64,000 nucleotides of DNA from Patellaria atrata CBS 101060 (taxonomy: Eukaryota > Ascomycota > Dothideomycetes > Patellariales > Patellariaceae). Positions 44,273 to 57,146 of this stretch are shown here, in pieces (the stretch's first letter is position 1; every line of letters begins with the position of its first letter). The notes beneath the pieces were generated by a model. The model made no database searches and was not told where the DNA came from. It saw nothing but the letters and a program-made list of their open reading frames with translations. The DNA lies in NCBI GenBank assembly GCA_010093705.1, contig MU006096.1, positions 925,908 through 989,907 of the forward strand. The letters run 5' to 3'. The translations under genes were made by a program, and so were the position numbers.

Positions 44273-45740
44273 ATGGAGTTCATGACCAACCTGCAAAATG
44301 GTTACGATGAGCTGAAGCCATCGCTCTTCGGTACAGCCACCCAAACTGCCATCCCATTACTGATCCTATACTCAACATAAGATTAAAGAACGTATTTGAG
44401 GATCCTTCTAATAGTTTATAGAACTCCTCTCCGAGCAGCAGCTCTCGTCTCTCCTACCTCCATCGCTCCGCTATCTACTAGCGGTCGCCACTCACCGTCG
44501 TCCTCGATATCTCCTCCCTATCCTCAATTCCTTCGACGAACTATACGCGCTCGTCTTCCTTCTACTCGAGCGCCACTACCTCAAAACCACTGGCGGCAGT
44601 TTTACAGAGAACTTCTATGGCCTTAAGCGCGAACGCGTCCTTCGCGTTAAAGGAGGTGAGGTTCCACGAGCCCAGCTCGGCGCGTCCAAGGAGGTCAGAG
44701 AAACCCTACAGGTGGGGAGGGGAGACATATGGCGGAACCTAGCCATCATGGTCGGGTTCCCATACCTAAAACGAAAGCTAGATGAAGGATGGGAAGTCCA
44801 CGCACAACACGTAGGTGTGCTCGGTGGACGTCGAGAAGAAAGATTACCAGACAGACCATCTGTAAAACAACGGCTGCTCTTCTGGTATAAGTGGTTCCTG
44901 CGGAAAGTCTACCCCAGCATCAATGCTGCGTACTACTTCTCACTCCTCACTTTTAATCTCGCATATCTCTTCGATAACTCAAAATACCACCACCCCCTTC
45001 TCTGGCTCGTCGGAACCCGGATGCGCCGTCTCGGCGCCGCGGACCACAAAGCCATCGAAGCGGCATTGACGGCGCCTGTAATAACATCCAAAGGCGCAAA
45101 ACCAGGCCAGGGAAACTCGATATTCAACCCCCGGACCGTCTATCACACCCTATACCCCCGCATGCTCTCCTCCCTGCGTCTCCTCCTCCCAACCTCCATC
45201 TTCGCCCTCAAGTTTCTAGAATGGTGGTACGCGTCCGACTTCGCGCGCCAGCTCTCTCGAAAAGCAACAGAAGGTCTCGCACTCCCCCCACCTGTCATAT
45301 CCGGGCTCTCGGGCGCGCCCGCCAGGCGTACTTCTACTAAACTTGCGTCTTCCTCTCAGTCAAAACAAATGTCATTCGAATCTAAGCATACCCACCAACA
45401 AGCCCGTAACCCACCTATTTCCTCGACCTCTCTCCTCCCCATCCTTACGGTTCCTGCACCTACAAATGCTACGTCTGCCCTCTGCCCCATCTGCGTCTCG
45501 CCTGTAGTGAATGCGACGGCTGCGCCTACGGGGTATGTGTACTGCTACGCGTGCATCCACAAGTGGGTTGAAGGCACGCATGAGCGGCAGACGGCGTTTA
45601 TGGAAGGCGGGGGAGGGGAGGAAGGGTGGGACGAGGAAGGAAGTAGGGAGGGAAGGTGGGAGAGTGGGAAGGGGAGGTGTGCGGTTAGTGGGAGGAGGGT
45701 GCTTGGGGGGACGGAGGGGTTGAGGAGGGTGTTGGTTTAG
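44273..45740 (+). CDS. PEX12: Peroxin-12, RING ubiquitin ligase of the peroxisomal import complex
   Basis: Exons 44273-44330 and 44422-45740 encode 458 residues. With Pex2 and Pex10, Pex12 forms the membrane ligase that monoubiquitinates the receptor Pex5 for recycling. The start MEFMTNLQNGYDELKPSLFE joined to LLSEQQLSSLLPPSLRYLLA is diagnostic, as is FYGLKRERVLRVKGGE. Hydrophobic segments include AAYYFSLLTFNLAYLF and LRLLLPTSIFALKFLEWWY. The C-terminal zinc domain has CPICVSPVVNATAAPTGYVY then CYACIHKWVEG and a late Cys in GRCAVSGRRV, the reduced zinc-ligand set typical of Pex12. A Glu/Gly-rich insert (EGGGGEEGWDEEGSREGRW) lengthens the RING. It converges on LON. Confidence 0.92.
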
Positions 45741-46355
45741 GGGTGGGTTGGATGTTTTTGGATGGTGGAATCGGTAGGTGTGGGTACGGCGTGTGGAGTA
45801 GTGTGGGGTAATATGTCTCCTTGGAAGAGGATATCCGGGAATGCTCTTCAGCTATCTGTGGTATCTGTGGTATTTTGGATTATTTGTACCGTTGCCTGGA
45901 CACGTTTCTTGCTTGACTGTACGGTATTCCCTCATGGAATAGTAAAATGTGACTGGACTACTCGCTCTGACTGGACTGTACAAAATCATCGGTATACCCG
46001 ACGGTTATAACCTAAATCAACACCACGACAGCGCTATACAGAATAACGCGATGAGTTATACATCATAACATACGCATATACCCCATGATGTTTCATGCTT
46101 ATACAGATTACTCACACTGTACTGTCTCATGCGGAAGGAAAATGACTGAAAGCTATGCTCTCCCAGCAGATAATTGCCTTGAAATAAGGAATTCATAATA
46201 TAGCAGTCATAACTAAAACACCACAATCGAAGACAATACAGACAAATATAACACTCCTACAACCCCCTCCCCTCCTCAAACTAAATCACCAAAATATATA
46301 TATAAGCAAATCAAATTGAACCATCCCCTTACTACCTTACTCTACCCTTATCCCA
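45741..46355. other. Intergenic, convergent 3' ends of PEX12 and LON
   Basis: About 615 bp with no supported gene. It contains short direct repeats such as ATCTGTGGTATCTGTGGTAT (about 45855) and AT-rich 3' flanks, including a TATATATATA run near 46292. Confidence 0.45.
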
Positions 46356-49111
46356 CTACAAGCGACTCTCAACCTCCCACCCCCTCTCACCAGGCCAATC
46401 AGCATCCGGCCAAACCTTCCCCAACCCCTCCCAGATACTTCCCACATGAACAATCTCAAGACCATCTCTAACCTCCTGCGGCACCTCTCTCACCTCCTTC
46501 CTGTTCCCGGCTGGGAGCAGCACAGTCTTAACGCCCGCCCTCAACGCGCCGATCAATTTCTCCTTGATGCCACCCACGGGGGTAACCTTCCCGCGCAGCG
46601 ACACTTCCCCCGTCATCGCGATGTGCGGCGGGACAGCCTTGCCCGCGAAGAGACTGACGAGGGCAACAGTGTGCGCGAGACCGGCGGAGGGTCCGTCCTT
46701 GGGGATCGCGCCGGAGGGACAGTGCACGTGGACGTCGCGCCGCTTCATGATGTCCTCGCTCGGGTCAGCCGTGAGGCCGAGGTCGAAGGCATGAGCTTTG
46801 ACCCACGTGAGAGCCACCTCGACGGACTCCTTGAGGACGTCGCCGAGTTTGCCGGTCAGCTGGACGCGGCCGCCGCCCGGGACGTCGGCGACCTCGATGA
46901 AGAGGATGCTGCCGGTGCCGCCGGTGGAGTAGGCGACTAGGCCTGTGACGACGCCGGGACGGGCGACTTGCTCGGCGATTTCGTCGTCGAAGCGCTCGAT
47001 GCCGAGAATGGTGTCAAGGTCTGCGACGCTGACGGAAGGGTTGTAGGACTTGAGGCTTTCGGAGTCTTTGGCGTCGGCGTATTCGACCGCTTTGGAGCGG
47101 CAGACGGCGCCGAGTTCACGTTCTAGGTTGCGGACGCCGGATTCGCGGGTGTAGCTCCCTATTATTTTATCTAGGACATCTTCTGGGAGGACGATATGTT
47201 CTTGTTTAAGCCCATTGGAGGTTATCTGCTTGGGTAGAAGGTGGTGGGTAGCAATGTGTCGTTTCTCAAGGGTTGTGTAGCCGGAGAGCTGAATTGTCTC
47301 CATTCTATCAAGCAGGGCTGGTGGGATGGTGTCGAGGCTATTAGCAGTGGCGATGAAAAGCACTTTACTGAGGTCGATTGGGATATTAACATAGTGATCC
47401 GTAAATGTGTGATTTTGCTCCGGGTCGAGCACCTCCAACATTGCTGCGGACGGATCACCGTGGAAGTTTGAGCCGCCGACTTTGTCTATTTCGTCGAGAA
47501 GGAAGACGGGATTGCAGACGCCGACTTTCTTAAGACCTTGAACGATGAGGCCGGGCATGGCGGCAACGTAGGTGCGGCGGTGACCCCTGATTTCTGCTTC
47601 GTCCCGGACACCTCCCAGGGAGATGCGGTGAAATTTGCGTCCCAGTGCCGTTGCGACGGATTTGGCGAGAGAGGTCTTGCCGGTTCCTGGTGGGCCAACT
47701 AGGAGGAGGATTGGTGACTTATCGATCATACGTTTCGTTCGGGTTGCTTGTAGTTGAGATTTGTCGTCAGTGCTGTGCTTGATTTGAGACTCCAAGTCGG
47801 CGTTAACAGCTTGTTTCAGCTTGAGGACCGCCAGATACTCAAGAAGTCGCTTCTTAATTTTCTCTAAGCCATAATGATCATCATCTAGTTGTTGTCTCGC
47901 TCGTTTCAGGGTATCCGCGCCCAAGTGATCGTTCGTAGTCTGCGTCCACGGTATCTCTGCCAGGTTTTCTAGATATGTGCGGCACACTTGGTATTCAGCT
48001 TGCGCTGGGTTCATCTTGTGTAGTCGAGCCAGTTCCCGTTGTGCAACCTTTTGAGCATCTGGACTCAATCCAGCATCGTCTAGCCTCTTCTTGAGCTCGT
48101 CCAGCTCATTGCCTTCTTCTTCGCCACCTTGCGATCCTCCACCGGGGAAACCTCCTCCAAACCCTGGCGGAAGTACTCCTCCTCTTCGAGCTGCTTGATC
48201 TGCGCGCAATTTCAATAGCCTTTCTATGTCAAATCCGCTCGACGCGGGTGTTGTCGTTGTGGTAACGGTTAATATTCGTCCATTCTTCTGCAGAGCCCTT
48301 ATTTCTCGTTGTAGCATCTCTGTTAGGCGCTCCATACGATCTTGTACAGATAACGCTGAAAGTATACGCAGCTTCTCCTCTGGGCTTGCATCTATTATAT
48401 GTGCAAGGAAGTCTGTTAAGCTCCCGGCGTCTTCGATATTCTTTTGGGCAATATATACTTCTAATCTTCTCGCAGTGATAGGAGATATGGCTGGTGTGGA
48501 TGCTCGAGGTAATAGTGATGATAATCGTACGAGGGCTAGTAGCTCTCGCGATAGTTGTTTTAAGTCCGCGAATAGTTGTACGATCTCCGTGTTGGTGATA
48601 TCCACGTCTATTGGGTGTTAAATCATATTTCGTAAAATAGAGGTGAAATGAACGTACCAGCATCCTCATGGTGTACTACCTCGGCTTCGAAATATGGTCG
48701 TTCCTGGATAACCTTATCGACTTGAAACCTACTGATGCCCTCGACTACTAACGACATCTCTCCTGGTCTTCTTCCCTGAACGCCAGACACTTTGGCAACT
48801 GTACCATACTGGAAGAGATCCTTGGCCGTAGCGGACATAGGATCAGTTTCATACTTAGCTGCTTTCGAGCCCTTTGTTCCGTCTAGCAGCAGTTTACCAT
48901 CAGGACTTAGGTATGAGGAGTTTAGAGGGACGCATCCTATGGTGATGGGCGCGTCTGGTTTCGGTTTTACAGCATGGCTGTAGATATTCGCAAGTATCGC
49001 CGCGACATCACTGCGGTTGAGTATGGAAATGCGGAGAGTGGTGCCCGGGAGGAGTACGGCGCCTTGAGAGAGGGGGATAATGGGTAATACTCTTGACTTT
49101 ACTTTGACCAT
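46356..49111 (-). CDS. Peroxisomal Lon protease
   Basis: ATP-dependent protease that clears damaged matrix proteins. Exons 49111-48658 and 48607-46356 encode 901 residues. The N-terminal LON domain starts [20 protein letters not shown] with no mitochondrial presequence. The AAA+ module has Walker [14 protein letters not shown], Walker [11 protein letters not shown] and the sensor region [18 protein letters not shown]. The protease domain has the catalytic Ser in [18 protein letters not shown] and the Lys near [16 protein letters not shown]. The protein ends EVESRL; SRL is a good PTS1 signal, so this is the peroxisomal, not the mitochondrial (Pim1), paralogue. [17 protein letters not shown] insert lies in the N-terminal half. 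The gene sits tail-to-tail with PEX12. Confidence 0.92.
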
Positions 49112-52100
49112 TTTGTCCGTATAGAATAAGTCTTGGAGGGGGAAAACGAGGGAAGAAAGTTGTTCAGATTCAATTAAAAGATAAAGGACGGTAAGGGAAT
49201 AGGAAATAAATACAAAAGAATCACGAGCTTTTAGATGTACGGTAGTGTAATAGTAGATCTGGGTTGGGTTGTATGCACTGGAGGTTGGAGGTTTCCGTGC
49301 AGCTGCAGCATTCACTTGCGACTTGGACGATCCATCCGAGGTTGATCACCTTGTCAGTGGGTATTTTTATCATCACGTGATCTAGTGGCGTCTATAAATG
49401 CCATCTATTCCAATTTGTTCCATCTGATCCCTCGCATTTCTACCTACTTTAGCTCCCAACTGGCTCTCAACTGGCTCCGTAAGCTTCACTTCGCATTCAC
49501 AAGCTTGTCCCCTTCTCCCCGTCCTCCGCAGCTTGGGATTAGAACGGATGCAGGGCTTTCCTATCTATTGCAAGGATATGATTCAGCTCCCCAATTGTAT
49601 GTCTGACATTCCTGCAGCATAATCCAAAGGGGGTAAAGGAGGGGAAAGCTTCTGTGAATCCCTAGATTGAAGGAATTAGATCAAATGCAGGGTCTAATTG
49701 TTTGTTCAGGGTGAACCGCCCATCCCGCCCGGAGTAATCCTCCAAATGCTTATGCTATATAGTTCTCCCTTACCGTACACTTGGAGGGCCTATCATCTTT
49801 CAACAGGGTCTGCAGGGAGGGGCCGGAGGGCATGGCTGTACTGTACGGTATGAGTGGATGCAGAATTGTATGACTGTAAAGGTGGGTATAGAGGGCTGTG
49901 ATTCGGCTAGATTATAATTATCTCATCAATCACATCCTCCTCTTTCGACGTCCCTTTTCCGATAAAATAGGACCTATAGGTCCTCCAGATTGCGGTACTG
50001 AGTCGCCTATAGCGCTCAAGATCGTGTATATGCTTATTTCATACAGCATCCCATACAAACATCCCGTATAGTAATATTGAAGGACTTTGCCTTCGAGAAT
50101 ATTTGATGGGAGGGTTGTGTTGTCTGTACTATACGTGTGAGCAGCCGTAAAGGTACAGAGACTTGCGTATCTAATCTATATATTCCCTGTACGGGGAAGA
50201 CGAATACTGACCGGACGGAAGTAAGCATATTCTCTAGTTACTTGTGCTTGTCCATCCTCTCTAACGTACTAAAGTACGTTTCATGGTTCTTGTTCTCGTT
50301 GTATCAAAATTTTGACGAATATGGCCTTCTTAGGGGTCAAAATTGTTTCATTCTATCCACCAGGGCCTAATGAGGACAAATTATGCTGACTGCTATCTGA
50401 TCCAGGAGAAAAATTACCTGGTACGGGGAGCATCTAGCTGTTCCAGCCTTTATGGCTCCAGTTCCATTGAGTCTGCTCCTTATATGACTTCTACGTTCTC
50501 ATATCGCAATATCTTATTATACAGCAAGCGTAGCTTGCCAACTCCCCTCTTAGCCCGCTTCACGGTTTTGGAGAGACTTAGGTGGGTTGTACCTTCGTGT
50601 TCAGTCATCGTAGAGATTCGTATTGTAAAGAACGCTCGAGGCGTCGATTCTGGTAACTCAGGCTGTGGCTGCTCCTTGTATGTGGTACCTTCTAGTTTCT
50701 TAGATGGAATAACTGTACTTGATAGAAGAAGAACTACGGTATGATATTATGCGTAGTGGGTATAATCTTTCCCAGCTTCTTCCGTACAGGGGCGTTCTTG
50801 GCGTATTTCCTAAATACCTCTTGCCGTACAGGACAGTAAGAACCCTTCCATGACCCCTGTAGCTTGGTTCCCATAAGGATCCATCTATAAAATATCTCTG
50901 TATTGTAATTTCCGTTTTTGCAGTACCTGAAGAAAATTTCTCCATTCTGAAAGGGTTATTTTTGTAGGGGGCTCAGGGGGTTTGCCTAGTGTTATCTTTC
51001 TATGCCACCACCTAGGTTTCTTGTAGCAAACTTCCCGGTAACAATTATGTCGACAAGCCCTTTCTTAATGTTCAGACACTGTAATCTATGAGTACTATGC
51101 CGGAGTTGATTTGTTGCATGCACTTCTTTCTATGAGAGACCTCTGATTTAACCCATCCTCTCCCTTGAAGGCGAGCTTTGTGAATACACCATCAACTCCG
51201 CTGGGGACAGAGCTTTCTAAGATTCCGCGAGTGATCCCAATGATCTCTCACTGGCAATAAGTTGCTTCACCTGGTGAGTGCTATCTCAAGAAACGAGGTT
51301 CTCCTCGTCCTAGAGTGCCGTCCTCGCGTTATGGCAAGCAAGAAACCTCCGCGGCACAGCAGCCTCAACACACGCAACCGCGAAAAGCAGAAAGCAAAAG
51401 CTAAGTCCTACAATCCGAGGAGAACCTCGGAGAAACCGATTCCACATCTGATCACGGCTACTGAAATAGAGATCCTCGACCGTAGGAGATTCGCTAAACG
51501 GAACGCCGATAACAGATAAGCCTGCAACCGTCTCAGCACAATAAGCCTTCAGCTTGCCGAAGAAAGAGAAAATCCAGTATAGTTAAGCACAAGATCCTCT
51601 AGGGAGAGATTAGATCACTGACATCGGGTTCAATCTTGCTTCATATAGGGTTGGACGGCAAGAAAGTGACTCCCGCCAGGTTTACACCTCATCGAAGAGC
51701 GACGTCCGCGTCTTTTTAAGCATGGGAAAGGACATACCAGAGACACACAATCAGAATTTGGTATTCATTGATCGAGTTGCTCTATCAATACAAGTAGCAT
51801 CCAGAGGATCGGGAAAAGTTTGGGAAACGTCCTAGATCCCTCACCATGCGGATTCGCTCTTCCCCTTTCAGCGTCCGAACAGGACGGTTGCACATGAACA
51901 GGGAACTTTAAGGCAACATAAGCTTATAGGTAAACGGCTAAACTGGTCGGCAAGCTTTTGACACTGTCGTTAGGTCCTCCTGGTTTCCGTTTTGACCCCT
52001 CCTTCGAACGCCGAGAGTACCAAACAATCGTTCCGCGCTCTTTCCCCGTGCCATGAATCAGATAGAGAGACAACAAGGAGCCTAGTAGAGGTAGCGGAAA

Positions 52101-53932
52101 CCCTCTTCCATGGTCAGTATTGGAGCTTCCGGAGTTTCTATACGGTTGAGATAGATATCCTAGAACACGACCAGCTCCACCGAAGCGTGAGACCTCCAGA
52201 AGTGGTACACTAGATTGGAACGCCTTCTTGGTATATAAGCATACAATTAGTCAGGAGTGTCAAGAGAAGATGAAGAAATAGACATACTGTGAACATGACC
52301 GGAACGGAACGGACACTACCGTCAGCGAAAGGTATCTCCATCCCATAATGACGACCTTCTTGTTGCTACACACAGTCCCTGAGACACTGCTACATGTTTG
52401 ATCACTATTTGGTGGACGTCTCACTAACACGAATATAAACCGTATAAGGAAAAAAAAGTGATAGGCCTACTATCATCCCAAGACTGGAGCGGATCCTGCT
52501 GCAAGAGGGGAGTATCTTTAACCCCTATAACGGTTGCTACTCATCGGTTGTTACACATTGGATAATCCTACTCTTGGCCATTATCACTTTCCTTTTGGCT
52601 TTAGGATCTCCAGGATATGGACCGCCCTGACTAATCACCTTTTGACATCAACCTGTTACAAATCAGCAGTGTTACCATTGGGGATGAGACGGATAGAATA
52701 TGCGTCTACGTGGAAAAAATATAGCTTGAACGATAACTGGAGATTCATAGGGTCTCACTCGACATAAACCACACATTGATAAGATGCCCATAATCACTAG
52801 TATTTTTTGAACAGTAAGAGAAAAGGGAACGGCACTTTCACAACCATTTTAGAACTAGGGGGACGTATCTTCCCAAAATCATAATTTAATCATCTTTATA
52901 TAGGTCTATCACTTGATTTAAGCAAGTACAGATCTTTACTAGATGAGGATCACGCTAACTAGTGGTATTATAACTACACATCCGAAGACATGGGTACTGA
53001 TTCTCTTCTGAATTGAATGGCGTTTGCTTACCTCAATCGGTCCATATGAGGACTTCTCTAGTGGAAGATTGCTCACTCATGAACTCAGGAAAGACGTCAT
53101 CCTTCGTGAGGTTTAGCGCTCCGTAAGTGTTATGCAATTGGTGTATGCATAGAGGCCAAATACCTATCTGAATTCTAAGCAGATATGCGCCTTTATGCAC
53201 TTCAAGGCGTTCTTACGGTTGGGCCTCCTCTCGTACCGTCTGATCAATCCGTTTAGTGAAGTGGAAGAGTTCCTGCGCATCACTATACAATTAGTTAGGA
53301 ACGCTATGATGGGGAAAGGAATACCTCTGATTATCTTTTGGTAGAGCGTGAAGATTTTTGCGAAAGAGCTAGGGATGCGTTGTATAATCGCTTGGAAGAT
53401 CCAGCTTTCCCATGGATCGGATCGATTTTGTTCTCGAGAAGAGTTACCGTGTCGTAGGACACCATACCTATTATCCATGGAATCCAGCGAATAGGCGCTA
53501 AGAGCTGAGGACTCCAGTTAGTAGGATTCGCAGCGAAGGTTCCCTTGGATATGCTCAATGTCCGTATTCAACAAAATCGGACGATAGGTATTCCTCGATA
53601 GTGATTCCGGATACGGCGTACAGTCTGTACGCAAACGAGCCTCAGTAGGGCTCTTTTTTGTTCACTACATACATTCATTATTCTTCAGTCTATTCTCCTC
53701 GTCGCGAAATCATCATCTCCAGCTCTTTCAATATGTTGTAAAGCAGACGATAACTGTGGCCGTCTGATCTCCTACAGTACTACGTCATTAGCAATCTGAA
53801 GCTCTATGGTTCTTCTAGATACGTACACTCTCAATGCCCTCTAACAGGGCCAACCCCTCATTGGAGGTTGAATTCATCGGTTATCTCGTACCAAAGACTC
53901 GGCACATCGGTATCCAACCCGTTCTTCCGCAC
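49112..53932. other. Gene-poor block
   Basis: About 4.8 kb without a gene I can support. The first few hundred bases are the LON promoter. Only frames under 135 codons occur, none with a known domain. A basic frame at 51330-51518 (KKPPRHSSLNTRNREKQK) and minus-strand frames near 53160-53560 are the most coding-like but unrecognised. No tRNA, terminal repeat or polymerase/transposase motif was seen. Decayed repeats are likely but unproven. Confidence 0.35.
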
Positions 53933-54283
53933 CTAGTGTGCGTACAGGTTGCGCCAGGGCCGGACGAACATCTGCTCTGGCCCTTCGCCAGTGCTACCGG
54001 TCGAGGGGTTCAGATAGGCCTGCGGGAGGAAACGGATGCTCCAAGCCGCCTGCTCTCCTGGCGGCAAGAATATCCCGTCCGCTATTTCCTGCGCTGCGGG
54101 TACCGAATTCTCGGCTTCTGGTTGCGGTGCAGGCGCTAGTACCGCCGCAGACTCACTCTCCTCTTAGGGTCTGAGCCCCAACACCCTCTCCATGTCTTCG
54201 ATGAGCTCGAGATCTGGCTCAAACTCACGACGGCGACGGAAACACCGCCGGAATACGCGACCAAAAAGGCCACCAAAATACAT
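53933..54283 (-). pseudogene. Small gene with one in-frame stop, family unknown
   Basis: ATG 54283 (context CCAGCATGT) opens MYFGGLFGRVFRRCFRRRRE then FEPDLELIEDMERVLGLRP and a TAA at 54166-54164. The same frame continues for 77 more codons with strong coding character: EESESAAVLAPAPQPEAENS, EIADGIFLPPGEQAAWSIRF, and the end PEQMFVRPWRNLYAH with TAG at 53935-53933. The stop would be CAA (Gln) before a single C-to-T change, fitting repeat-induced point mutation or a recent null allele. The GC-rich island stands out in a gene-poor block. The N-terminus is Arg-rich, the middle Ala/Pro/Glu-rich. Readthrough cannot be excluded. I know no homologous family. Confidence 0.5.
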
Positions 54284-55302
54284 GCTGGATGGTTTAGAAT
54301 GTTTTGATGTGGTGTGATTGAAGAGCTTTTTTAGAAGTTGTGATGTTGAGGGGAATAGTGTGGAGAGAAGAAAGTGTTGTGTGGAAACCCAACAGCAAGA
54401 AGCTCTATCGTGAACCACCGCGGAATGTACCCACACGAAACGTGAATTTAAGGGCGGTTTTCTACAGCAGTACTCCAATTTCACTTAAAAGCTATGTAAA
54501 TGGCTAGGACACCGCTTATGGGCTCCTGAAAAATGCCTTATGGCTTCTAGTACAGGACTGGACGGAATCTCCATTTAGTCCAATCTCCTCCTGACAGCAT
54601 GGTAGCCTCTCTGTCAATTACCCCAATTGTGGAACTACATAGGACTCGTATCCTTTTACTGCACCATATCTCCCAATATATACAATCGTCGGAATCCCTC
54701 ACAACCAAATCCATTCCAATCCCTTTGTAGCAGACTTAGAACCTGACTCCAATTCCAGAGGACACGGGTCAACCCTCCAGTTTCTGTAGAAATCAAAATT
54801 TGAGAACATTGCGTTTGAATCAGCCAGCTCTGAACGAGGTGCTATTTTAAACTGGTTTAGCTCCGTCTCCTGGATGGGATAGGAATGAAACTTGCTTCGA
54901 GATTTTCAGGATTGTGCAGTATTTAGAAGACTGAGGAACGGTCTATCCTACTGCTTACGAGTTGACAGCAGCACACTTCAGTGCTGTCATCGCGATGGCG
55001 ATATAATATATATCTGTTATATATCCCATGTCATCCCGGAGCGACAAATCCACCACACGTAAAGTATTTGCATGGCTGGCCTTCTATTCGCTGTGTTGAA
55101 CGGATCAAGCGTGGCGTCGAGGTCGATGAGCGGACTCATCGCGTCAAAATCTGGATTCGAATGGTCAACAGAGGTAGTAATTAAGACGTGGAGGAGATAG
55201 AGCTGATAGTGGACAGGTCACCGAGCATGCGTCTGGATTAGCCGACAGAGAACAGATATTTTCTCTGGAGGAGGTTTGCTACTGAGATTTCAATTGACCC
55301 CG

Positions 55303-55709
55303 ATAGCTCGAAGGTAGTCTGGCCATGGTTCGTACATCGCGTCGCTGTCTCTGCGAGGTCTTGTTTGTCAACCTCACACCCCGGATGGTGGCTGAATCAA
55401 AAATATCCATCCCCGGCCATAAAATTCCTTCAAAATTTGCGCTCGCACAATAATAGATACGTTCCAGGTTAGGTCAGTTCGTTTACTTCGAGCTCCAGCT
55501 ACTGGGATGCCGATTGTGCCCGACGGCTTGAGGCCAGTCTTACCACGGTCCGTAGATCGAGTCGCTGGCTCTGCGAGGTCTTGTTTGTCGGCCTCACTGA
55601 TAGCTGAATCAAAAACATCCATCCTCGGCTATGAAATTCCTTCAGCATGTGCATTTGTTCAATGCTGGATGTCTTCTAGGGAAAGTCAGTTCGATCACTT
55701 CGGGCTCCA
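55303..55709. repeat. Tandem duplication of a ~200 bp segment, diverged mostly by transitions
   Basis: Unit 1 is about 55303-55499 and unit 2 about 55523-55709. Both contain CTCTGCGAGGTCTTGTTTGT, then GCTGAATCAAAAA-ATCCATCC and a closing TCAGTTCG-x-x-x-ACTTCG-x-GCTCCAG. Many differences are C/T or G/A. Read on the minus strand, both units encode MD[VI]FDSA, so they may come from a duplicated coding piece. Confidence 0.6.
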
Positions 55710-55837
55710 GAGATCTCCGTTCCTCACACAACACCCCTCTAGCCCTTGTGCATTCGGAGAGAATTTCCTTTCGGGATAGGGAAAAGAAAGCGATCTGGGA
55801 CTTCGATATGAGTAAGTATCTGGTATACGTGAGTATT

Positions 55838-55882
55838 GTTGGTAATCAATGTTGGTAATCAATGTTGGTGATCAATGTTGGT
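55838..55882. repeat. 13-bp minisatellite, 3.4 copies
   Basis: GTTGGTAATCAAT is repeated at 55838, 55851 and 55864 (the third copy has one A-to-G change), followed by a partial fourth copy. Confidence 0.85.
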
Positions 55883-57146
55883 GCTTGAAGCTCCGAAAGT
55901 GCAACGAGATCTTATACACTTGTAGTCTTGGCAACTAAGCGTTCCATTTTCACTCTCTCAATACAGGCGTTATTTACATTAAGCAGTCCCGTCCCGGCCC
56001 GGGGGATCTCGAATATCTTATGAAATTACACTACTTTCGAGCAGCGGAAGGCAAGTATATTCCGCTATTATTACATATTCATGGTCTAGGTCTACTGATC
56101 TTACTATTACAGCTATTTGAATCTTTTTTGAACCAGCTGCACCGAAACGGTATTTGTAGCCTCCTATTTGAAGAAAGTTGTCCGCTACGACATTCATAAT
56201 ACGTAACAGCGGAGCCCCATCGAAGAGCAAGGCTGCTGTGCACTCCCGATTACTACCTTCGCTTTCCGGTACGGTTTAAAGAACCTTGAGATGGTAAACA
56301 AGCATAGGTTATCCGAACAGTACCGTCAAACTGAACATAGCAACTGAGCTCTCTGTTAAAAGGGAATCTGGGAGTAGGTCCAAGGAGACCAGGAGGCCAG
56401 AGAGACGTGCTGGTTGAGGCTACATCTTAAGTAACGGCGAGAACGAAGTGTACGCAACTATAACCGGCCAAATGAAGGGACTAGATATAGATCAGAACAA
56501 TGTGAACATGCGGATGTCTGTATAGTCAATGGTGAGAGTAGTAGGGTGTGGTGACTGGTGTTGGAGGAGAGTCGGCTGATTCAGCGACCAGGATGCCGAG
56601 AGAAATATTCGGCTCCACTCTGTGCTTATCCAGACGTCTATCGAGTCCTACTAGACAATTTCATCAATTAAACAACCTTTTAATGTTTAATTCTTTACAT
56701 ACTATGATCTGATACTTAGTTCCACGCATAGGGAGGAGGTTGCAACCGAGTAATAGTCCATACCATCACAGCCATCCCTTCGTCAAGCCTAACGATTTGC
56801 AAACAGCCTGGGGCTAATTGAGCACAATATCCTCTATTTAATCAGACGGATATGCATCCGTAACTAGGGACTACTGTGGTCGAAGAATTCTCTAGTAGAT
56901 TGGGTCGATATAAGGATTGATCACCATATTCAGATCCCTTTGCTATATACGGACCATAGGCTTCACGTAAGATACAGTGCAATGAAGGGCATAGCGGAGC
57001 AGTTGCGAATCACGACACCACCACAAGGGAATCTCAAATCCTCTGTATATCGACATCATACACTCATATCGTACAGTTTCAAGGTTCTTTTAGTCAATCT
57101 GTCTAAGTTTCCAACATGGGCTGTAATAACCCCTTCCTGATGTTCT

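Larger units (their letters stand above)
54284..57146. other. Gene-poor block
   Basis: About 2.9 kb with no supported gene, apart from the repeats listed separately at 55303-55709 and 55838-55882. The 54284-54480 part is probably the promoter of the broken gene. The rest has short frames only. Confidence 0.35.

Noticed and set aside
56430-56450. AGTAACGGCGAGAA resembling large-subunit rDNA
   Set aside because: The similarity stops after 12 bases; flanks do not match rDNA.
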